A stretch of 64,000 nt of DNA from Cephalopachus bancanus (Eukaryota > Chordata > Mammalia > Primates > Tarsiidae): assembly GCA_027257055.1 (NCBI GenBank), contig JAPVLO010002557.1:62001-126000 (forward strand), written 5' to 3'. The notes under the pieces were generated by a model. It had not been told where the DNA came from and did not search any database. It was given only the letters and a program-made list of their open reading frames with translations. Shown here piece by piece: positions 25,688 through 37,660 of the stretch (positions are counted from its first letter, which is position 1; every line of letters begins with the position of its first letter). Position numbers and translations under genes: made by a program.

Positions 25688-25965
25688 TTTTTTTGAGTTG
25701 GAGTCTCACTCTGTCGCCCAGACTGGAGTGCAGTGGCCGCTCCCGGCAAACGCAGCCTCGACCTGCTGGGCTCCAGCGATCCTTCGGCTCAGCCTTTCAA
25801 GTAGCCAGAATTACAGGTGCGCTACCACACCCGGCTAATTTTTTTTATTTATTGTAGAGATGAGGTCTCGCCTGCCCAGGCGGGCTCAAACCCACAGCCT
25901 CAGGCAATCCATTCACCTCAGCCTCCCAAAGGCACGGGATTACAGACTAAACCACCGAGCCCGGC
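25688..25965 (-). mobile_element. Dimeric Alu-type SINE
   Basis: Minus-strand copy starting with poly-T and 'gagttggagtctcactctg'. The target duplication TTGAATATACTTT is at 25675-25687 and 25966-25978. Confidence 0.93.
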
Positions 25966-26099
25966 TTGAATATACTTTAAAAGCAGATAATTATCCCTAA
26001 TTATGCAGCCTTCATTCAGCTTGCTTTTTCTTGTGTAATGTACATTAATGAGCATTACATATATATTCTCTATTGATTTAATTTTCTGTTTACCAATCA

Positions 26100-26225
26100 G
26101 AATAAATACTATGAAGGCAGGATGTTGACTGTTTTCTTCATTGCTGGATGATTCATGCATAAAACAGAGCAAGGCACATAACACCCTTCAAAAAGTATTT
26201 GTTGAGAAAATGATTGGATAAATAA
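26100..26225 (+). mobile_element. LINE2 3' end fragment
   Basis: The phrase order 'gaaggcaggatgttgactg', 'cagagcaaggcacataaca' and 'agtatttgttgagaaaatgattgg' matches the L2 3' end found across mammals. It is diverged and short. Confidence 0.65.
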
Positions 26226-26565
26226 ATAGTATCATTACATTGTTGCCATTGAAGGGAACCTCATGTTATTTAATTAGTCCTCTATTAATGATTACTTGAG
26301 CTACTCTGATGTTTTCATGATTATGAAGCCAATGTCTCAATATTATCATTCTTGTTTACTTGAGTGGAGATGATGCTTGCCTTTTTAACATTAACTTCTC
26401 TTTCTCTTGATTACTACCTTTAATTCAGCTAATCAGACATATACCAAATAGGTCAGGTTTACTGTAAAATGAAAAGGTCAACCCTCACTTTGATGATATT
26501 CCATGTACTGCAGTTGTAAACTAATTAGCCTAATTTCATTGGATTAATGATTCAAGGGTATGTAA

Positions 26566-26832
26566 TTTTTTTTTTTTTTTGAGTTGGAGTCTCACTCTAT
26601 CACCCAGACTGGAGTGCAGTGGCCACTACCGGCCACCGCAGCCTCTACCTGCTGGGTTCCGGTGATCCTTCCACCTCAGCCTTCCAAGTAGCCGGAACTA
26701 CAGGTGTGCGCTACCACGCCGGCTGTTTTTTTTGATTTATTGTAGAGAAGAGGTCTCGCTGCCCAGAGGGTCTTGAACCCGTGGACTCAGGCAATCCACT
26801 CACCTCAGCCTCCAAAGGCGCGGGATTACAAA
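26566..26832 (-). mobile_element. Alu-type SINE, minus strand
   Basis: Poly-T followed by the dimer read in reverse, with small internal deletions. Its 5' end lacks the usual last bases ('gcgcgggattacaaatt'), suggesting slight 5' truncation. Confidence 0.9.
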
Positions 26833-27073
26833 TTAACATTCAGTTAAGGAGATACTAAAATATCTAGTGGGACTTTTGAAAGAGAAGCTTTCAAAGCATC
26901 TGGGAGTAAACTTTCTTTGCTTCTCTCCCCAGATACAGATAAGAGTATAACTCTGGGTTACTTTTGTGATCCCAAGGCTTTTTCCTTAAGCAAAAGATGA
27001 CAGTAATGAAGGCAGAGGACAGAGACAAAAATAACTGGGTCTTTGTTGAAATTTCTGAATGAGCCAAAGAGTC

Positions 27074-27479
27074 TGATAGAGTTTGGCTTGTTTGACTATT
27101 GCAAAATTTCAAGTTGAAATTTGATCCGCAATGTTGGAGGTGGAGCCTAATGGGAGAAGTTTTGGTCATGAGGTGAATCCCTAAGAATGACTTGGTGCAG
27201 TACTTTGGTAATGAGCTCTATTGGGTCTTAAGAGAGCTGGTTGTTAAAAAGAACCTGGCACCTTCTTCTCCTCTCTTTCTTGTCTGTTTTCAGGACTGGT
27301 GATCTTTAAAACTGATGCCTCTTGACCCACTAGCATGAGTGGAAGCTGCCTGAAACCCTTACCAGAAGATGTTGGTGCCATGTTTATTGTACGGCTTCAA
27401 AACCATGAGTACAATAAGCCTCTGTATATAATACACAGTCTTAGTATTCCTTTATAGCAACAAAAAATGGACTAAGATT
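27074..27479 (+). mobile_element. MST/THE1-type MaLR solo LTR
   Basis: Starts TGATAGAGTTTGG. It contains 'aatgttggaggtggagcctaatgggag', 'gagagctggttgttaaaaagaacctggcacc' and 'gatgttggtgccatg', and ends 'tttatagcaacaaaaaatggactaaga', as MST/THE1 LTRs do. No internal sequence follows. Confidence 0.88.
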
Positions 27480-28554
27480 ACCACCCTTAAACCCTCCCTA
27501 CTTCTAAGATTCCATTTGTGAATTTTTAAAAAATGATTATGAATTGGATTTTTTTTCTTATAACTGCATTTCTCCTAAGAGAATGTTCACATTTATACAT
27601 TTTTGTACTTTAATGACTATTTTAGTGTAATTAATTTTTAAAAGATTTTAGTTACTGAGTTAAAGGGCATACATACAGAATTACTTTTAATAAAAATTCC
27701 CAAATTGGGAAGAGTTAATTTTTTTCAATAAAAGAGAGACTGAGAAATGGCTAGAAGATAAAGTTTCTATAGTAAAGTACTTTGCATCCTTCAGTGTCTA
27801 TAAAAGAGTTTTTGTCTCTTCTGGTAAGTCCTTTCTGGTACAAAGACATTTTGACTTTCTGGGGCATATTCTGGTCTCTATGAAACTTACATACTGTCTG
27901 TGGAAACTTTTTGTCTTTTTTAGTGAGTTTATGTTGATTTCATTTTTGGTTGACTATATATGTATATATATAATCTGGCTCTTTTACTTTTTTCCCTGCT
28001 TGTCTTTGAATATCTTTCAAGAGGCAAAATAAACATAAAAATGGTGGGTAAAATTTGACCAATTAATAGCCATTAGGTTGGTCACCACTATGAGGGACTC
28101 TGATTTGGGGAGGTAAGTCTTCCTCATGAAAGAAGAAACTGGCCATGGATGAACAAGATTATCACTAGGGAACTTTCCAGTTTTCAGAAAATTTCCATGC
28201 AATAGGGATTAAGATTCTATTTGCTCTCACAAGATTAATAAGAAACAAAATGTATTTTCAAATTCTAAGGCAAGTCAGGCTTTCAAGGACTCCGGTGGTT
28301 ATATGTTCAAAACATTATAGCCTTTACTCATGCACCTTTTCAAACTAATGGATATTATTATGATTATTAGAGCTCCCAAGATAGTTTCTCTTGGAACTGA
28401 ATTAGAAAGCTGCAACTATAGGATTATGCATGGAATGTAATGCTGGCATATAGGGGCTTAGATCTCTCTAAATTTCTCCCTGTCTCTCTTTTTTTCTGCC
28501 GACTCTGAATCTACTGGCTTTTTCACTTGCATTAAGATAAAACTTGAAAAAAGA
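27480..28554. other. Unassigned unit A sequence
   Basis: No gene or repeat recognised; AT-rich with a short TATATA patch near 27955-27971. Missing from unit B. Confidence 0.4.
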
Positions 28555-30725
28555 ATTAAGATGGCTGACATTTGGCAGCTAGAGTGAATTTCTCCTATGA
28601 AGTGAATTGAGATACAGTTTCCTCAGCATGCAGAAAGACCAGCAGCACACCCCATGACTCTTCACAAAGCAATAACAACCACAGAGTGCTAAAAAGAGAA
28701 AACTTCATTGACTGGTTTGAAACTGGCTAGACTCTTACCTGTACCACCACAGTCCACTGGCAGCCTCCTCACTACCTGTGTGAGAAGAATTCAGGAGTTC
28801 TGTACTACTGCCATTGACCTGGGGGACCCTGAGCCTTGTGGGACGCTACTCCTTCACCAGAAATTGCCTTATCCACAGCTATGCTGTGCAAGAGCCCATG
28901 TGGAGTGATGCAGGAACAAAGAGAGCCTAGAGCAACACCAGCTGCCAGTTCCCAAGAACTCAATCCTTGTGGAAAGAACAGCTGCTCTCTAGCCAACCTG
29001 GGAGGAGGTAGATCCCAAGAGTAAACTCCTTGGCTTCAGACAGTTCTTAGTTGGGGCAAGTTGCCTGAGAACACCTGAGGCCCTGAGACTGGCTGAACTT
29101 CAACATTCCAAGGCAAACTGCCTGAGACCAAGGCAGGAAGCTGGGTGAGACTCATTGGCATAACAACTTCATTCCCTTGTAGACTCTTCCGTGCCTATGC
29201 TACACAACAGCATCACTCTAGTGGCCTTGGACTCCCTCCTAATCCCCACTGGAATACCCATGTGTTCCTTCTTATGGGGTGCCTAAGACTCTTCCCTCTA
29301 CCCCTTGCACTTCCCTCAAAGGCTCAAAACAGAGAACTTGGGTAATCCTCAGAGCCTCACCCTCCACCTAGGTTGGCTGGACATTTCTTTGGAGCAACAC
29401 TTGCTGAGGAGAAAAGCGTTAAGTCACCATTCCAGCTGGCTTTTTCCCACAAGTGCCAGTTCCTGGCCAGAGGTCAACATTATGGTCCAGCACATAAGAT
29501 ATAATACCCCAGCACTGGGTAAGATCTGATCCCAAACACCCACTATCATAATTTTCCAAGCCACACCAACCTCTCAGGACACTGTGAGCCAGTGCAAGTA
29601 CCTATCACAGGCCTGCCATTGATGGAAATTAAGAAAACTACCACACCAAGGCTATATATAACCATAAGAATCCTACTGCTTACATCAGCCCAAAGCCAAC
29701 CTCACATAAGAAGAAAATAGTCTACACTAATGGGAAGGAAGCAGAAAAATAATTCTGACAATATAAAAAAATAGTGTTCTCCACACCCTAAAAAACCACA
29801 TCAACTCTTCAACAATGAACCCTAATAATAATGAAAGTTTTCAAATTCATGACATAAAATTCAAAAGGCCAATTATATAATTGATTAATGAACTTCAGAA
29901 GAAAATTGAAAACTAACATAAAGAAATTTTTAAAATGATTTAAAACATGAATTAAAAATTCTCCAAAGATATAGACAATTTTTAAAAAGCTAAAATTCTG
30001 GAAATAAAGGAAAAATTACGGAAAAACAAAATGCAGCAGAAAGTTTTAGCAGTAGATTAGAACAAGCAGAATAAAGGAGTTCAGAACTTAAAGACAAGAT
30101 TTTTGAATTAAGTTAATTAGTCAAAAATAAGGGAAACAGAATCAAGAAAATTAAACAAAGTGTCCAAGAAATGTGAGATTATGTAAAACATCTAAGAATT
30201 ATAGGTGTTTTTGAGGAAGAAGAGAAAGTCCCAGGTTTGGAAAACCTATCTGAAAAAGTAATGGAGAAAAATTTCCTGGTCTTGCCATAGATTTCAACAT
30301 TCAGATACAAGAAGCCCAAAGAACTCCCGGAGATGTGTGGCAAAAATGTCATCCCCAAGGCATATGATCATCCTGTTATGCAAAGTTAGTGTGAAGCAAA
30401 TAATTTTAAGAACAGTGAGACAAAATTATTAAATAACTTACCATGGTAAGCCTATCAGACTAACTGAAAACTTCTCAGAAGAAACTCTATAAACCAGAAA
30501 GGATTGGGGACCCATCTTCATTCTACTCAAAGAGAATAACGGTCAAGCAAAAATTTTATATCCCAAAAAACTCAGTTTCATAAATATAGGAGAAATGAAA
30601 TCCATCACAAGCAAGCAAACACTGACGAAATTTGTCACCACTAGACTGGCTATCCAAGATATATTCAAAGGAGCTCTATATACTGAAACAAAAGGTGAAA
30701 TACACCAATAAAAAAATCACTGGAA

Positions 30726-31004
30726 GCCGGCCTCGGTGGCTCAGCCTGTAATCCCGCACCTTTGGGAGGCTGAGGTGAGTGGATTGCCTGAGCCCGCGGG
30801 TTCGAGACCCACCTGGGCAGCAAGACCTCATCTCTACAATAAATAAAAAAATCAGCGGGGCGTGGTAGCGCGTGCCTATAGTTCCAGCTACTCAGAAGGC
30901 TAAGGTGGAAGGATTGCCGGAGTCCAGCAGGTCGAGGCTGCGGTGGCCGGGAGCGGCCACTGCACTCCAGTCTGAGCGACAGAGTGAGACTCCAAATCAA
31001 AAAA
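30726..31004 (+). mobile_element. Alu-type SINE within L1 ORF1
   Basis: Dimer with poly-A. The flanks read AAAAAATCACTGGAA before and AAAAAACCACTGGAA after, a target duplication with one change. It lies in a stretch deleted from unit B, so no empty site is available. Confidence 0.92.
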
Positions 31005-31458
31005 AAAAAAAACCACTGGAAACCATAAAGCCCATTGGCCTTCTAGAACACCAACACAATACAGAAAATATGTAAATAAATTAAACTACCAGATAACAAC
31101 CAGTATTATAAATTAAATAATAGCTTACATATAATTATTGACTCTGGATGTAAATGGTCTAAATGCCCCATGAAAATGATATAGACTGGAAGAATGGATA
31201 AAAAAGCACAAGATTTCTGATACTTTCCAGAGATTCAGGTAACACACAAAGTCTCCTGTAGACTCAAGAGACAGATGAGAGAGGTGATAGCTAGAGAAAA
31301 GGTAGGAAGACAGACAGGGTGGGTCCCCCAGTAACAAAGTATCAAATTTCCTGCTGGCCTTTCAGACTGATACACTCACATTGGCAAACAAGCTCCCTGC
31401 AAAGCTGTCAGGCTAGGATAAGAAACATTCACTGCTGGAATTTTTTCTTTCTTCTCAG

Positions 31459-31647
31459 ATGAGAAAAATCCTCAAATAGAAAAGTTTTGCTGATATGGAA
31501 GAGATGAAACTAAAAATGGCAGAGCAACTAAAAGGCATAAAAATCGATGAGTTCAAAAACTGTTTTGAGCAGTTGAAAAAGTGTCTTGATGGGTGAATTG
31601 CATCAAATGAAGAGTACTTTGATGTTGGTGGAAATTTAATTATGTAA
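31459..31647 (+). pseudogene. Mariner-type transposase C-terminal remnant (unit A)
   Basis: A 63-codon frame with two internal stops. It reads as the tail of a Tc1/mariner-like transposase: K-S-F-A-D-M-E-E near the start, D-E-F-K-N-C-F-E-Q-L-K-K in the middle, then I-A-S-N-E-E-Y-F-D before the terminal stop. The spacing matches the 'FxNCFEQWKKRLDRCIASNGEYFEGD' type ending I recall for mammalian mariner copies. It is embedded in L1 ORF2 sequence, and the same fragment is in unit B. No catalytic DDD/DDE region is present. Confidence 0.65.
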
Positions 31648-31811
31648 AAACATACAGTGTTAAATAAATAAATTTTGGTTTTTTTTTTTTGCTCTTCCAC
31701 CCAATGTAATAATACAGGGATCAATCCAATTAGAAGGCATAACAATTTAGAATATTACTGTGCTTGACACCAGGCCCCATCTTTATAAAACAAATTCTAC
31801 CACAAGTAAAA

Positions 31812-31831
31812 AGAGAGAGAGAGAGAGAGAA
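31812..31831. repeat. (GA)n microsatellite
   Basis: Ten AG units inside L1 ORF2 sequence; the unit B copy has only a short interrupted version near 39492-39504. Confidence 0.95.
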
Positions 31832-33415
31832 ACAACAACACAATAAGTGGAAGACTTCAACACTCTATTGACAGCAATAGACAGATCATCAAGGCAGAAA
31901 GTCAGAAAAGAAACATCAGTGTTAAACCATACCCTAGAACAATAGAAAGTAAAATACACCTACAGAACATTCCATCACAGAACGATAAAATATAGAATTT
32001 TTCATTAGCACTTGGAACATTCTCCAAGACAGATCATATGATAGGCCACAAATCAAGTCTCTACAAATACAAAAACATTGAAATCATATCAAGCACCTTC
32101 TCAGAGCACAGTGGAGTAAAGCTAGAAATTAACTTTAAGAAGAGCTTGTCAAACCAAACAGAAATTTGGAAGTTAAACAATCTTCTCCAGAATGGCTATT
32201 GGGTCAAAAATGAAAACAAGATGGAAATTTGAAAATTCCTTGAAAAAAAATGAAACAAGTTATCAAACCCATGCTCAGACAAAAATTTATAGTGCTTAAA
32301 AAATTAATAAGAATGACAGATCACTTATAAACAACTTAACATCATACTTTAAAGAACAAAAATAACATGAACAAACCAAACCAAAGCTTGCAGAAGACAA
32401 GAAATAATGAAAATCAGAGCATAACTAAATGAATTTATAATTTTAAAAAAATACAAAGGGTCAATTAAACAAAAAGTTGTTTCTTTGAATAAATAAAAAT
32501 TAATAGACTACTAGCTAGATTAATTAAGAAATGAAGAGACAAGATTCAAATTAACTCAATCAGAAATGAAAATGGAGACATTACACTGATACAACAGAAA
32601 TTCAAAAGATCATCCAAGACTATTATGAACACCTCTATGCAAACAAACTAGACAATCTAGAGAAAATGAATTAATTCCTGGAAACACACAACCTCCAACT
32701 TTGAACCAGGAAGAAATAGAAACCCTGAACAGAACAATAACAAGTAGTAAGATTGAAACAATAACTAGATGTCTCCCAGCAAAATAAGTCTAGGACCTGG
32801 TGGACTTACAGCTTAGTTCTATCAGACCTTCAAAGGAGAATTGGTACAAATTTTACTGAAGTTATTTCACAAGATAGAAGAGGAAAGAATTCTATCTAAC
32901 TCATTCTATGGGACCAGTATAACTTTGATTTTAAAACGAGGAAAAGACACAACAACAACAAAAAGAACTAAAGACCAATATCCTTTATAAACATAAATGC
33001 AAAAATTGTCAAGTAAATATTAGAAAAGTGAATTCAACAGCACATTAAAAAAATTATTAATATATCATGACCAAGTGCAATGCAAGGATGGTTCAACATA
33101 TGCAAGCCAATAAATGTGATCCACTGCATAAACAGAATTAAAAACAAAATTCATCATTTTGCTGATCATTTTAATAAACACAAAAAAGCATTTGATCAAA
33201 TCCAGCATCCCTTCATAGTGAAAACCCTCAGCAAAATGGACATAGAGGCACCATTTCTCAAAATAATAAAGGCCATAACCCACAGCTAATGTCTTATTGA
33301 AGAAAAAAGAATTGAATGTATTCCTTCTCAGAACTGGAACGAGGCAAGTATGTTTACTTTCATCACTCATATCCAACTTAGTCCTTGCAGTCCTAGTTAG
33401 AAAATCAGGCGATAC

Positions 33416-33444
33416 CATATATATATATATATGATATATATATA
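33416..33444. repeat. (AT)n-rich repeat
   Basis: A TATATA run with one GAT interruption inside L1; length differs from the unit B counterpart near 41063-41090. Confidence 0.9.
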
Positions 33445-34210
33445 GTATCCAAATAGGAGAAGAAGAAATCACATTATCTCTGTATGCCAATGATATGATC
33501 TTACAAGCAGAGAATCTTAAACACTCCTCCAAAGACTCCTGAACTTGATAAAAGAATTTGGTAATGTCTCAGGATACAAAATCAACACATACAAATTAGT
33601 ACTATTGCTATACTCCAATAGCAACCAAGATGAGTATTAAATAAAGAACTCAATTCCATCTACAATAGCCACCAAAAACCTAAGTTAACTAGGAATATCA
33701 AGAAGTTGAAAGGTCTCTACAAGGAAAACTATAAAACCTTGATGAATTAATTATAGAGGACACAAACAAATAGAGACATATCCATGACCATAGATTGGAA
33801 GAATGAACATTGGTAAAATGACCATATTTCCCAAAGTTATTTACAGAAACAATGCTATCCCTATCAAACTACCAACATCATTTTTTACAGACTTAGAAAA
33901 AACAATCCTTAAATTCATATGGAACTCAAAAGAACCAGAATAGACAAAGCAATCCTAACCAAAAAGAAGACTGGAGTCTTCATATTATCTGACTTCATAT
34001 TATACTAAAAGACTGTAGCAACCAAAACAGCATGGTACTGGCAAAAGAGCAGACATATAGACCAATGGAACAGAATAGAGAATCCCAAATACCTACAACC
34101 AAATGATCTTTGACAAAGCAGACAAAACATACACTGGGGAAAGAATACTCTACCCAATAAGTAGAAAAATTGGGTAGCTATATGCAGAAATATGAAACTT
34201 GATCCCTTTC

Positions 34211-34275
34211 TCTCCCCATATGTGTGCTGACAATTAAGTTTGTGGACTTATCCTAGAAAAAGAATAATGTACCTC
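34211..34275. mobile_element. Possible mariner-type element end
   Basis: 'ctgacaattaagtttgtgg' followed by 'acttatcctagaaaaag' resembles the end of a mammalian mariner family as I remember it. It is repeated at 41596-41640 in unit B. Too short for firm assignment. Confidence 0.35.
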
Positions 34276-34861
34276 TATGTGGTAAGGTCCAGAAGATATT
34301 CATTATCCTCTTTCCAGGGCTCATCCCCTTTCCTTGCTCCAGTTGTATCATGAGCTTCGGTTGTGAAAATGAAATTCCTACACACAGGAAGAGAAAAGGC
34401 CAGGTAATTTTGGGTTAGTGGCTTAAGAGCTTATCACAGAAATCCAGATAATGAAATAAACACAGAATGTGGTAGGGAAGTGCAGAGGTAGAGAAAACCA
34501 TGTCTGAATGATTAGAAAGAATGAATAAGGGAAGGGGATCCTGGGCCTAAAGGCGGTATATTGATCCTATCCTGCCCTCAGTGAATCAAAATTTTCCCTC
34601 ATTTGAAGCAAGATAACCTTACAGTAGGGACCCAACCAGGGAAAAGAGGTCTGGGAATGCAATATCAGACACACTGCACATGCAAGTACAACACACACAC
34701 AACAAACACACATGCACACATAAAACTTCACTACAAAATCCAGACACTCTTTGGGGGCATCTGAAGAAAAACTATTTCTGAGTCAGAAACATGGCAGCTG
34801 CTACAAAAAAGCTTAAGATCACCACAGGCTGAGTTTGAGGCCTAAATCAGGTCAGCCTTAT

Positions 34862-34988
34862 CTAGTGAGACCGGATGACTGAAGATCCCCAGCATCACTT
34901 CCTGAACCAGGGTCTTCTGAGCAGGACTCAATAGCTTCCACTCCTTTTGGGTGAAGGCCACAGTCACATCCCAGAAGGCCATTAATGC
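34862..34988 (-). pseudogene. KRAB-A exon relic (unit A)
   Basis: On the minus strand an acceptor-like 'tgtgtgccag' is followed by a frame reading A-L-M-A-F-W-D-V-T-V-A-F-T-Q-K-E-W, then L-L-S-P-A-Q-K-T-L, then V-M-L and S-L. This is the KRAB-A box of Kruppel-type zinc-finger repressors, which recruits TRIM28/KAP1. The exon-like block is 127 bp, the usual KRAB-A exon size, and the intron-side acceptor is retained, so this is an unprocessed gene relic and not a retrocopy. The donor site reads GATAAGG in place of GTAAGG-like sequence. Y and E/N residues of the 'LYREVMLENY' core have changed. No KRAB-B exon or C2H2 finger array was found downstream on the minus strand. Confidence 0.75.
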
Positions 34989-35085
34989 CTGGCACACAAA
35001 TCACCCCTGCTCACTCAAGAGCCAGTCATGCCCATTAATCAGCTCAAACCACTAACCACGACTAAGGCAGCAAGAAAGAAGTTCT

Positions 35086-35374
35086 AAGCCGGGCTTGGTG
35101 GCTCAGCCTGCAATCCCGTGCCTTTGGGAGGCTGAGGTGAGTGGATTGCTTGAACCCTCGGGTTCGAGACCCGCCTGGGCAGCAAGACCTCATCTCTATA
35201 ATAAATCAAAAAATCAGCCGGACGTGGTAGCGCACACCTGTAATTCCGGCTACTCGGAAGGCTGAGGCGGAAGGATCACCAAAGCCCAGCAGGTCGAGGC
35301 TGCAGTGGCCAGGAGCGGCCACTGCACTCCAGTCTGGGTGACAGAGTGAGACACCAACTCAAAAAAAAAAAAAG
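35086..35374 (+). mobile_element. Alu-type SINE with empty site in unit B
   Basis: Dimer and poly-A flanked by AAGAAGTTCT (35076-35085 and 35375-35384). Unit B reads straight through the same place at about 42453-42465. Confidence 0.95.
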
Positions 35375-35479
35375 AAGAAGTTCTGGACACTTAGATGAGA
35401 TGTATAGATTCTGCTTTTAACGTGAACCTTGGTTCTTGTACATTCAAGACTATTAATCCCCTCCAAGCGCTGATGCTGG

Positions 35480-36174
35480 CTCTCTTTCTGGGGTCTCTAT
35501 TCTTTTCTACTGATCAAACACTCAGGTTTAATTACTGTAATTACATTAGGACTTGAAATCAGGTAGGTTGATTCCTCTCACTTTATTTTTTATTTAAAAG
35601 TTTGATTTAGCTATTTTAGAATAGCTTGTGTCTTCACTGTTCTGTGCAAATTTTAGAAAAATCATGTCTATATCTATAAAAAACATTGATGGAATTTTGA
35701 TAGGACTTCATTAAACCTGCAAATCAATATGATCAGAGCTGACATCTTCACTATGTTGAATCTTCAAATTCATTCACATAGTATGTTTCTCCATTTATTT
35801 AGACATTCAATTATTAATTTCATCACTATTTTGTGGGCTTCACCAAACAGATTCCACACATTTTGTTAGATTTACACCTAATAATTCCTTCAGTTCTTCT
35901 TTATGGCAATTATAATGAAATTGTGATAATATGTTCATTGCTATGTTATGTATAATACTATTGTTTGTAAGCTCACTTAGCTCAAAAAGCTTTTTTTCCC
36001 TGGGTTCCTGGAAATTTTCCACATACACAATCATGTCCCCTGTAAACAGAGACGGTTTTATTTCTTCATCAATGATTTGTATACCTTTTATTTACTTATT
36101 TCTCTGACTAAACTTGCAGCACTATTTTGAATAAGAGCAGCAAGAGTAGACATCCTTGTATAATTCCCAGTCTT
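35480..36174 (-). mobile_element. Old L1 ORF2 fragment
   Basis: Minus-strand L1, seen on the plus strand as 'ttagaaaaatcatgtctatatc', 'ggaattttgataggacttcattaaacctg' and 'cacatacacaatcatgtcccc'. It continues after the SINE (36472-36530) and again at 37250-37660. Confidence 0.8.
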
Positions 36175-36186
36175 AAGAAGAAAACA

Positions 36187-36471
36187 AGTCGGGCTCAGTG
36201 GCTCAGCCTGTAATCCCTTGCCTTTGGGAGGTTGTGGTGAGTGGATTGCCTGAGCCTGCGGGTTTGAGACCTGCCTGGGCAGCAAGACCTCATCTCTACA
36301 ATAAATCAAAAACTCAGCCAGGCGTGGTAGCACATGCCTATAATTCCGGCTACTGGGAAGGCTGAGGCGGAAGGATCGCCTGAGACCAGCAGGTCGAGGC
36401 TGCGGTGGCCGGGAGCGGCCACTGCACTCCAGTCTGGGGGACAGAGTGAGACTCCAACTCAAAAAAAAAAA
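36187..36471 (+). mobile_element. Alu-type SINE with empty site in unit B
   Basis: Flanked by AAGAAGAAAACA (36175-36186) and AAGAGGAAAACA (36472-36483). Unit B shows the uninterrupted site at about 46557-46568. Confidence 0.94.
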
Positions 36472-36529
36472 AAGAGGAAAACATTCGGTCTTTTACCATT
36501 AATAATAATGTTCAAAAAACATTAGGATA

Positions 36530-37245
36530 GCTATTACCAAAAAAAGAGAAAGGTTTCCTTTTGTTTTATACATTTTCGTGGAGTGTGGAGAAATTAGAAC
36601 TTTGCACATTGACAATGGGAGTCTAAAATGGGCAGTTTCTATGGAAAAAAAATTGGCAGTTCCTAAAACAGTGAAGCATACAATTACCGTACGATCCAAC
36701 ATCGCCACTCCTATGTTTAGACTTCAAATAATTGAAAACAGGGACTCAAATAGTTACTTGTATACCAATGTTCACAGCAGTAATGTTCACAATAACTACA
36801 AACAGCCTGAATGTCCATCAGTTAATGAATGGATAAAGAAAATATGATATCTACATACCATGGAAGATTTTTTGGCCTTAAAAAGGAAAGAAATTCTGAT
36901 AGGTATTTTCAAGAAATAAGTCTTGAAAATGTTATGCTAAGTGAAATAAGCCAATCACAAAAGGACAAATACTGTATGATGTAATTTATGTGAGATACCT
37001 AGAATAGGCAAACTCATAAAGACAGAAAGTAACATAGATGTTACCAGGAGCTGGGGGGAGTAGGGTCTGGAGAATTGCTTAATGGATACATAGTTTCAAT
37101 ATGGAACAATAACAAAGCTCTGGAAATGATGGTGGTGATGGTTGCACACCAATGTGAATATACTTAATGCCACTGACTTGTACATTTAAAAATACTTAAA
37201 ATAATACATCTCATGGATATATTATAACAATTTTAAAAAGAATAT
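36530..37245 (+). mobile_element. Nested L1 3' end (unit A)
   Basis: An old plus-strand L1 3' end ('tgaatgtccatcagttaatgaatggataaag' at about 36810) inserted into the older minus-strand L1, which resumes at about 37250. The same nested structure is in unit B (46615-47330) and in part in unit C (47941-48275). Confidence 0.78.
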
Positions 37246-37660
37246 TAACTGTAGATTTTTTTAAAAGACGGTTCCCCTGTGTTCCTCTTGTTCTGAGAGT
37301 TTGTTTTGTTTACAAATGGTTGTTGAATTCTGTCAAATTATTTTACTGCAGCACCTGATAGAATTGTGGTTTTTCTTCTCTAGTTTGTTAATATGGTGCA
37401 TTACATCGATTGACATTTCAAATATGGAACTAGCCTTGCATCACTGGAATAGACCTCACTTTACAAGGGTATAGAACTATTTTGCTATGTTGTGTTAAAA
37501 ATTGCTCATATTTTGTAAGTTGTAATACACCTTCTTTCATTGATATTGATATTTGGTGTATTATTTTTCTTAATCCTGTTGAAGGAAAGTCTGTCAATTG
37601 TATTGATGTCTTCCAAGAAGCAACCCTTTGTTTCATTGATTTTTCTCTGTTCTGCTTCTT
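37246..37660 (-). mobile_element. Old L1 ORF2, up to the duplication junction
   Basis: Resumed minus-strand L1 ('aactagccttgcatcactgg' near 37428). It is cut at 37660, where it is joined to the head of unit B. In unit C the same L1 continues past this point. Confidence 0.8.

Larger units (their letters stand above)
28555..34205 (+). mobile_element. Older L1 in unit A, internally rearranged
   Basis: 5' UTR begins near 28555 ('aagaattaagatggctgac'). ORF1 remnants lie at about 29750-30700. ORF2 begins near 31130 ('gactctggatgtaaatgg') and runs with deletions to about 34200. It carries the SINE at 30726 and an insert of about 430 bp (about 31270-31700) that replaces part of the endonuclease region and holds a mariner transposase tail. 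No intact open frame. ORF2 pieces such as 32038-32232 and 33080-33289 keep L1 endonuclease and RT wording. Confidence 0.85.
23409..37660 (+). repeat. Tandem duplication unit A
   Basis: Left-most and longest copy (about 14.25 kb) of a tandem duplicate. It starts at 'gttaagctacactgatg' and ends in old L1 at 'tttttctctgttctgcttctt'. Its parts recur in the same order in unit B: 23409-24850 with 37661-38795; 28617-28730 with 38797-38913; 31221-35900 with 38914-42965; 35900-37660 with 46320-47739. Unit A retains sequence lost from B (24851-28616, 28731-31220, about 33822-34087) and carries three SINEs absent from B. Confidence 0.9.

Noticed and set aside
30665..31000. SINE-derived protein-like frames (also at 24270-24602, 36088-36462)
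   Set aside because: These are reverse translations of Alu-type SINEs with the well-known 'SLTLSPRLECSG' wording; not genes.
31200..35080. C2H2 zinc-finger array belonging to the KRAB relic
   Set aside because: No H-T-G-E-K-P linker pattern on the minus strand; the region is L1 and unassigned sequence.
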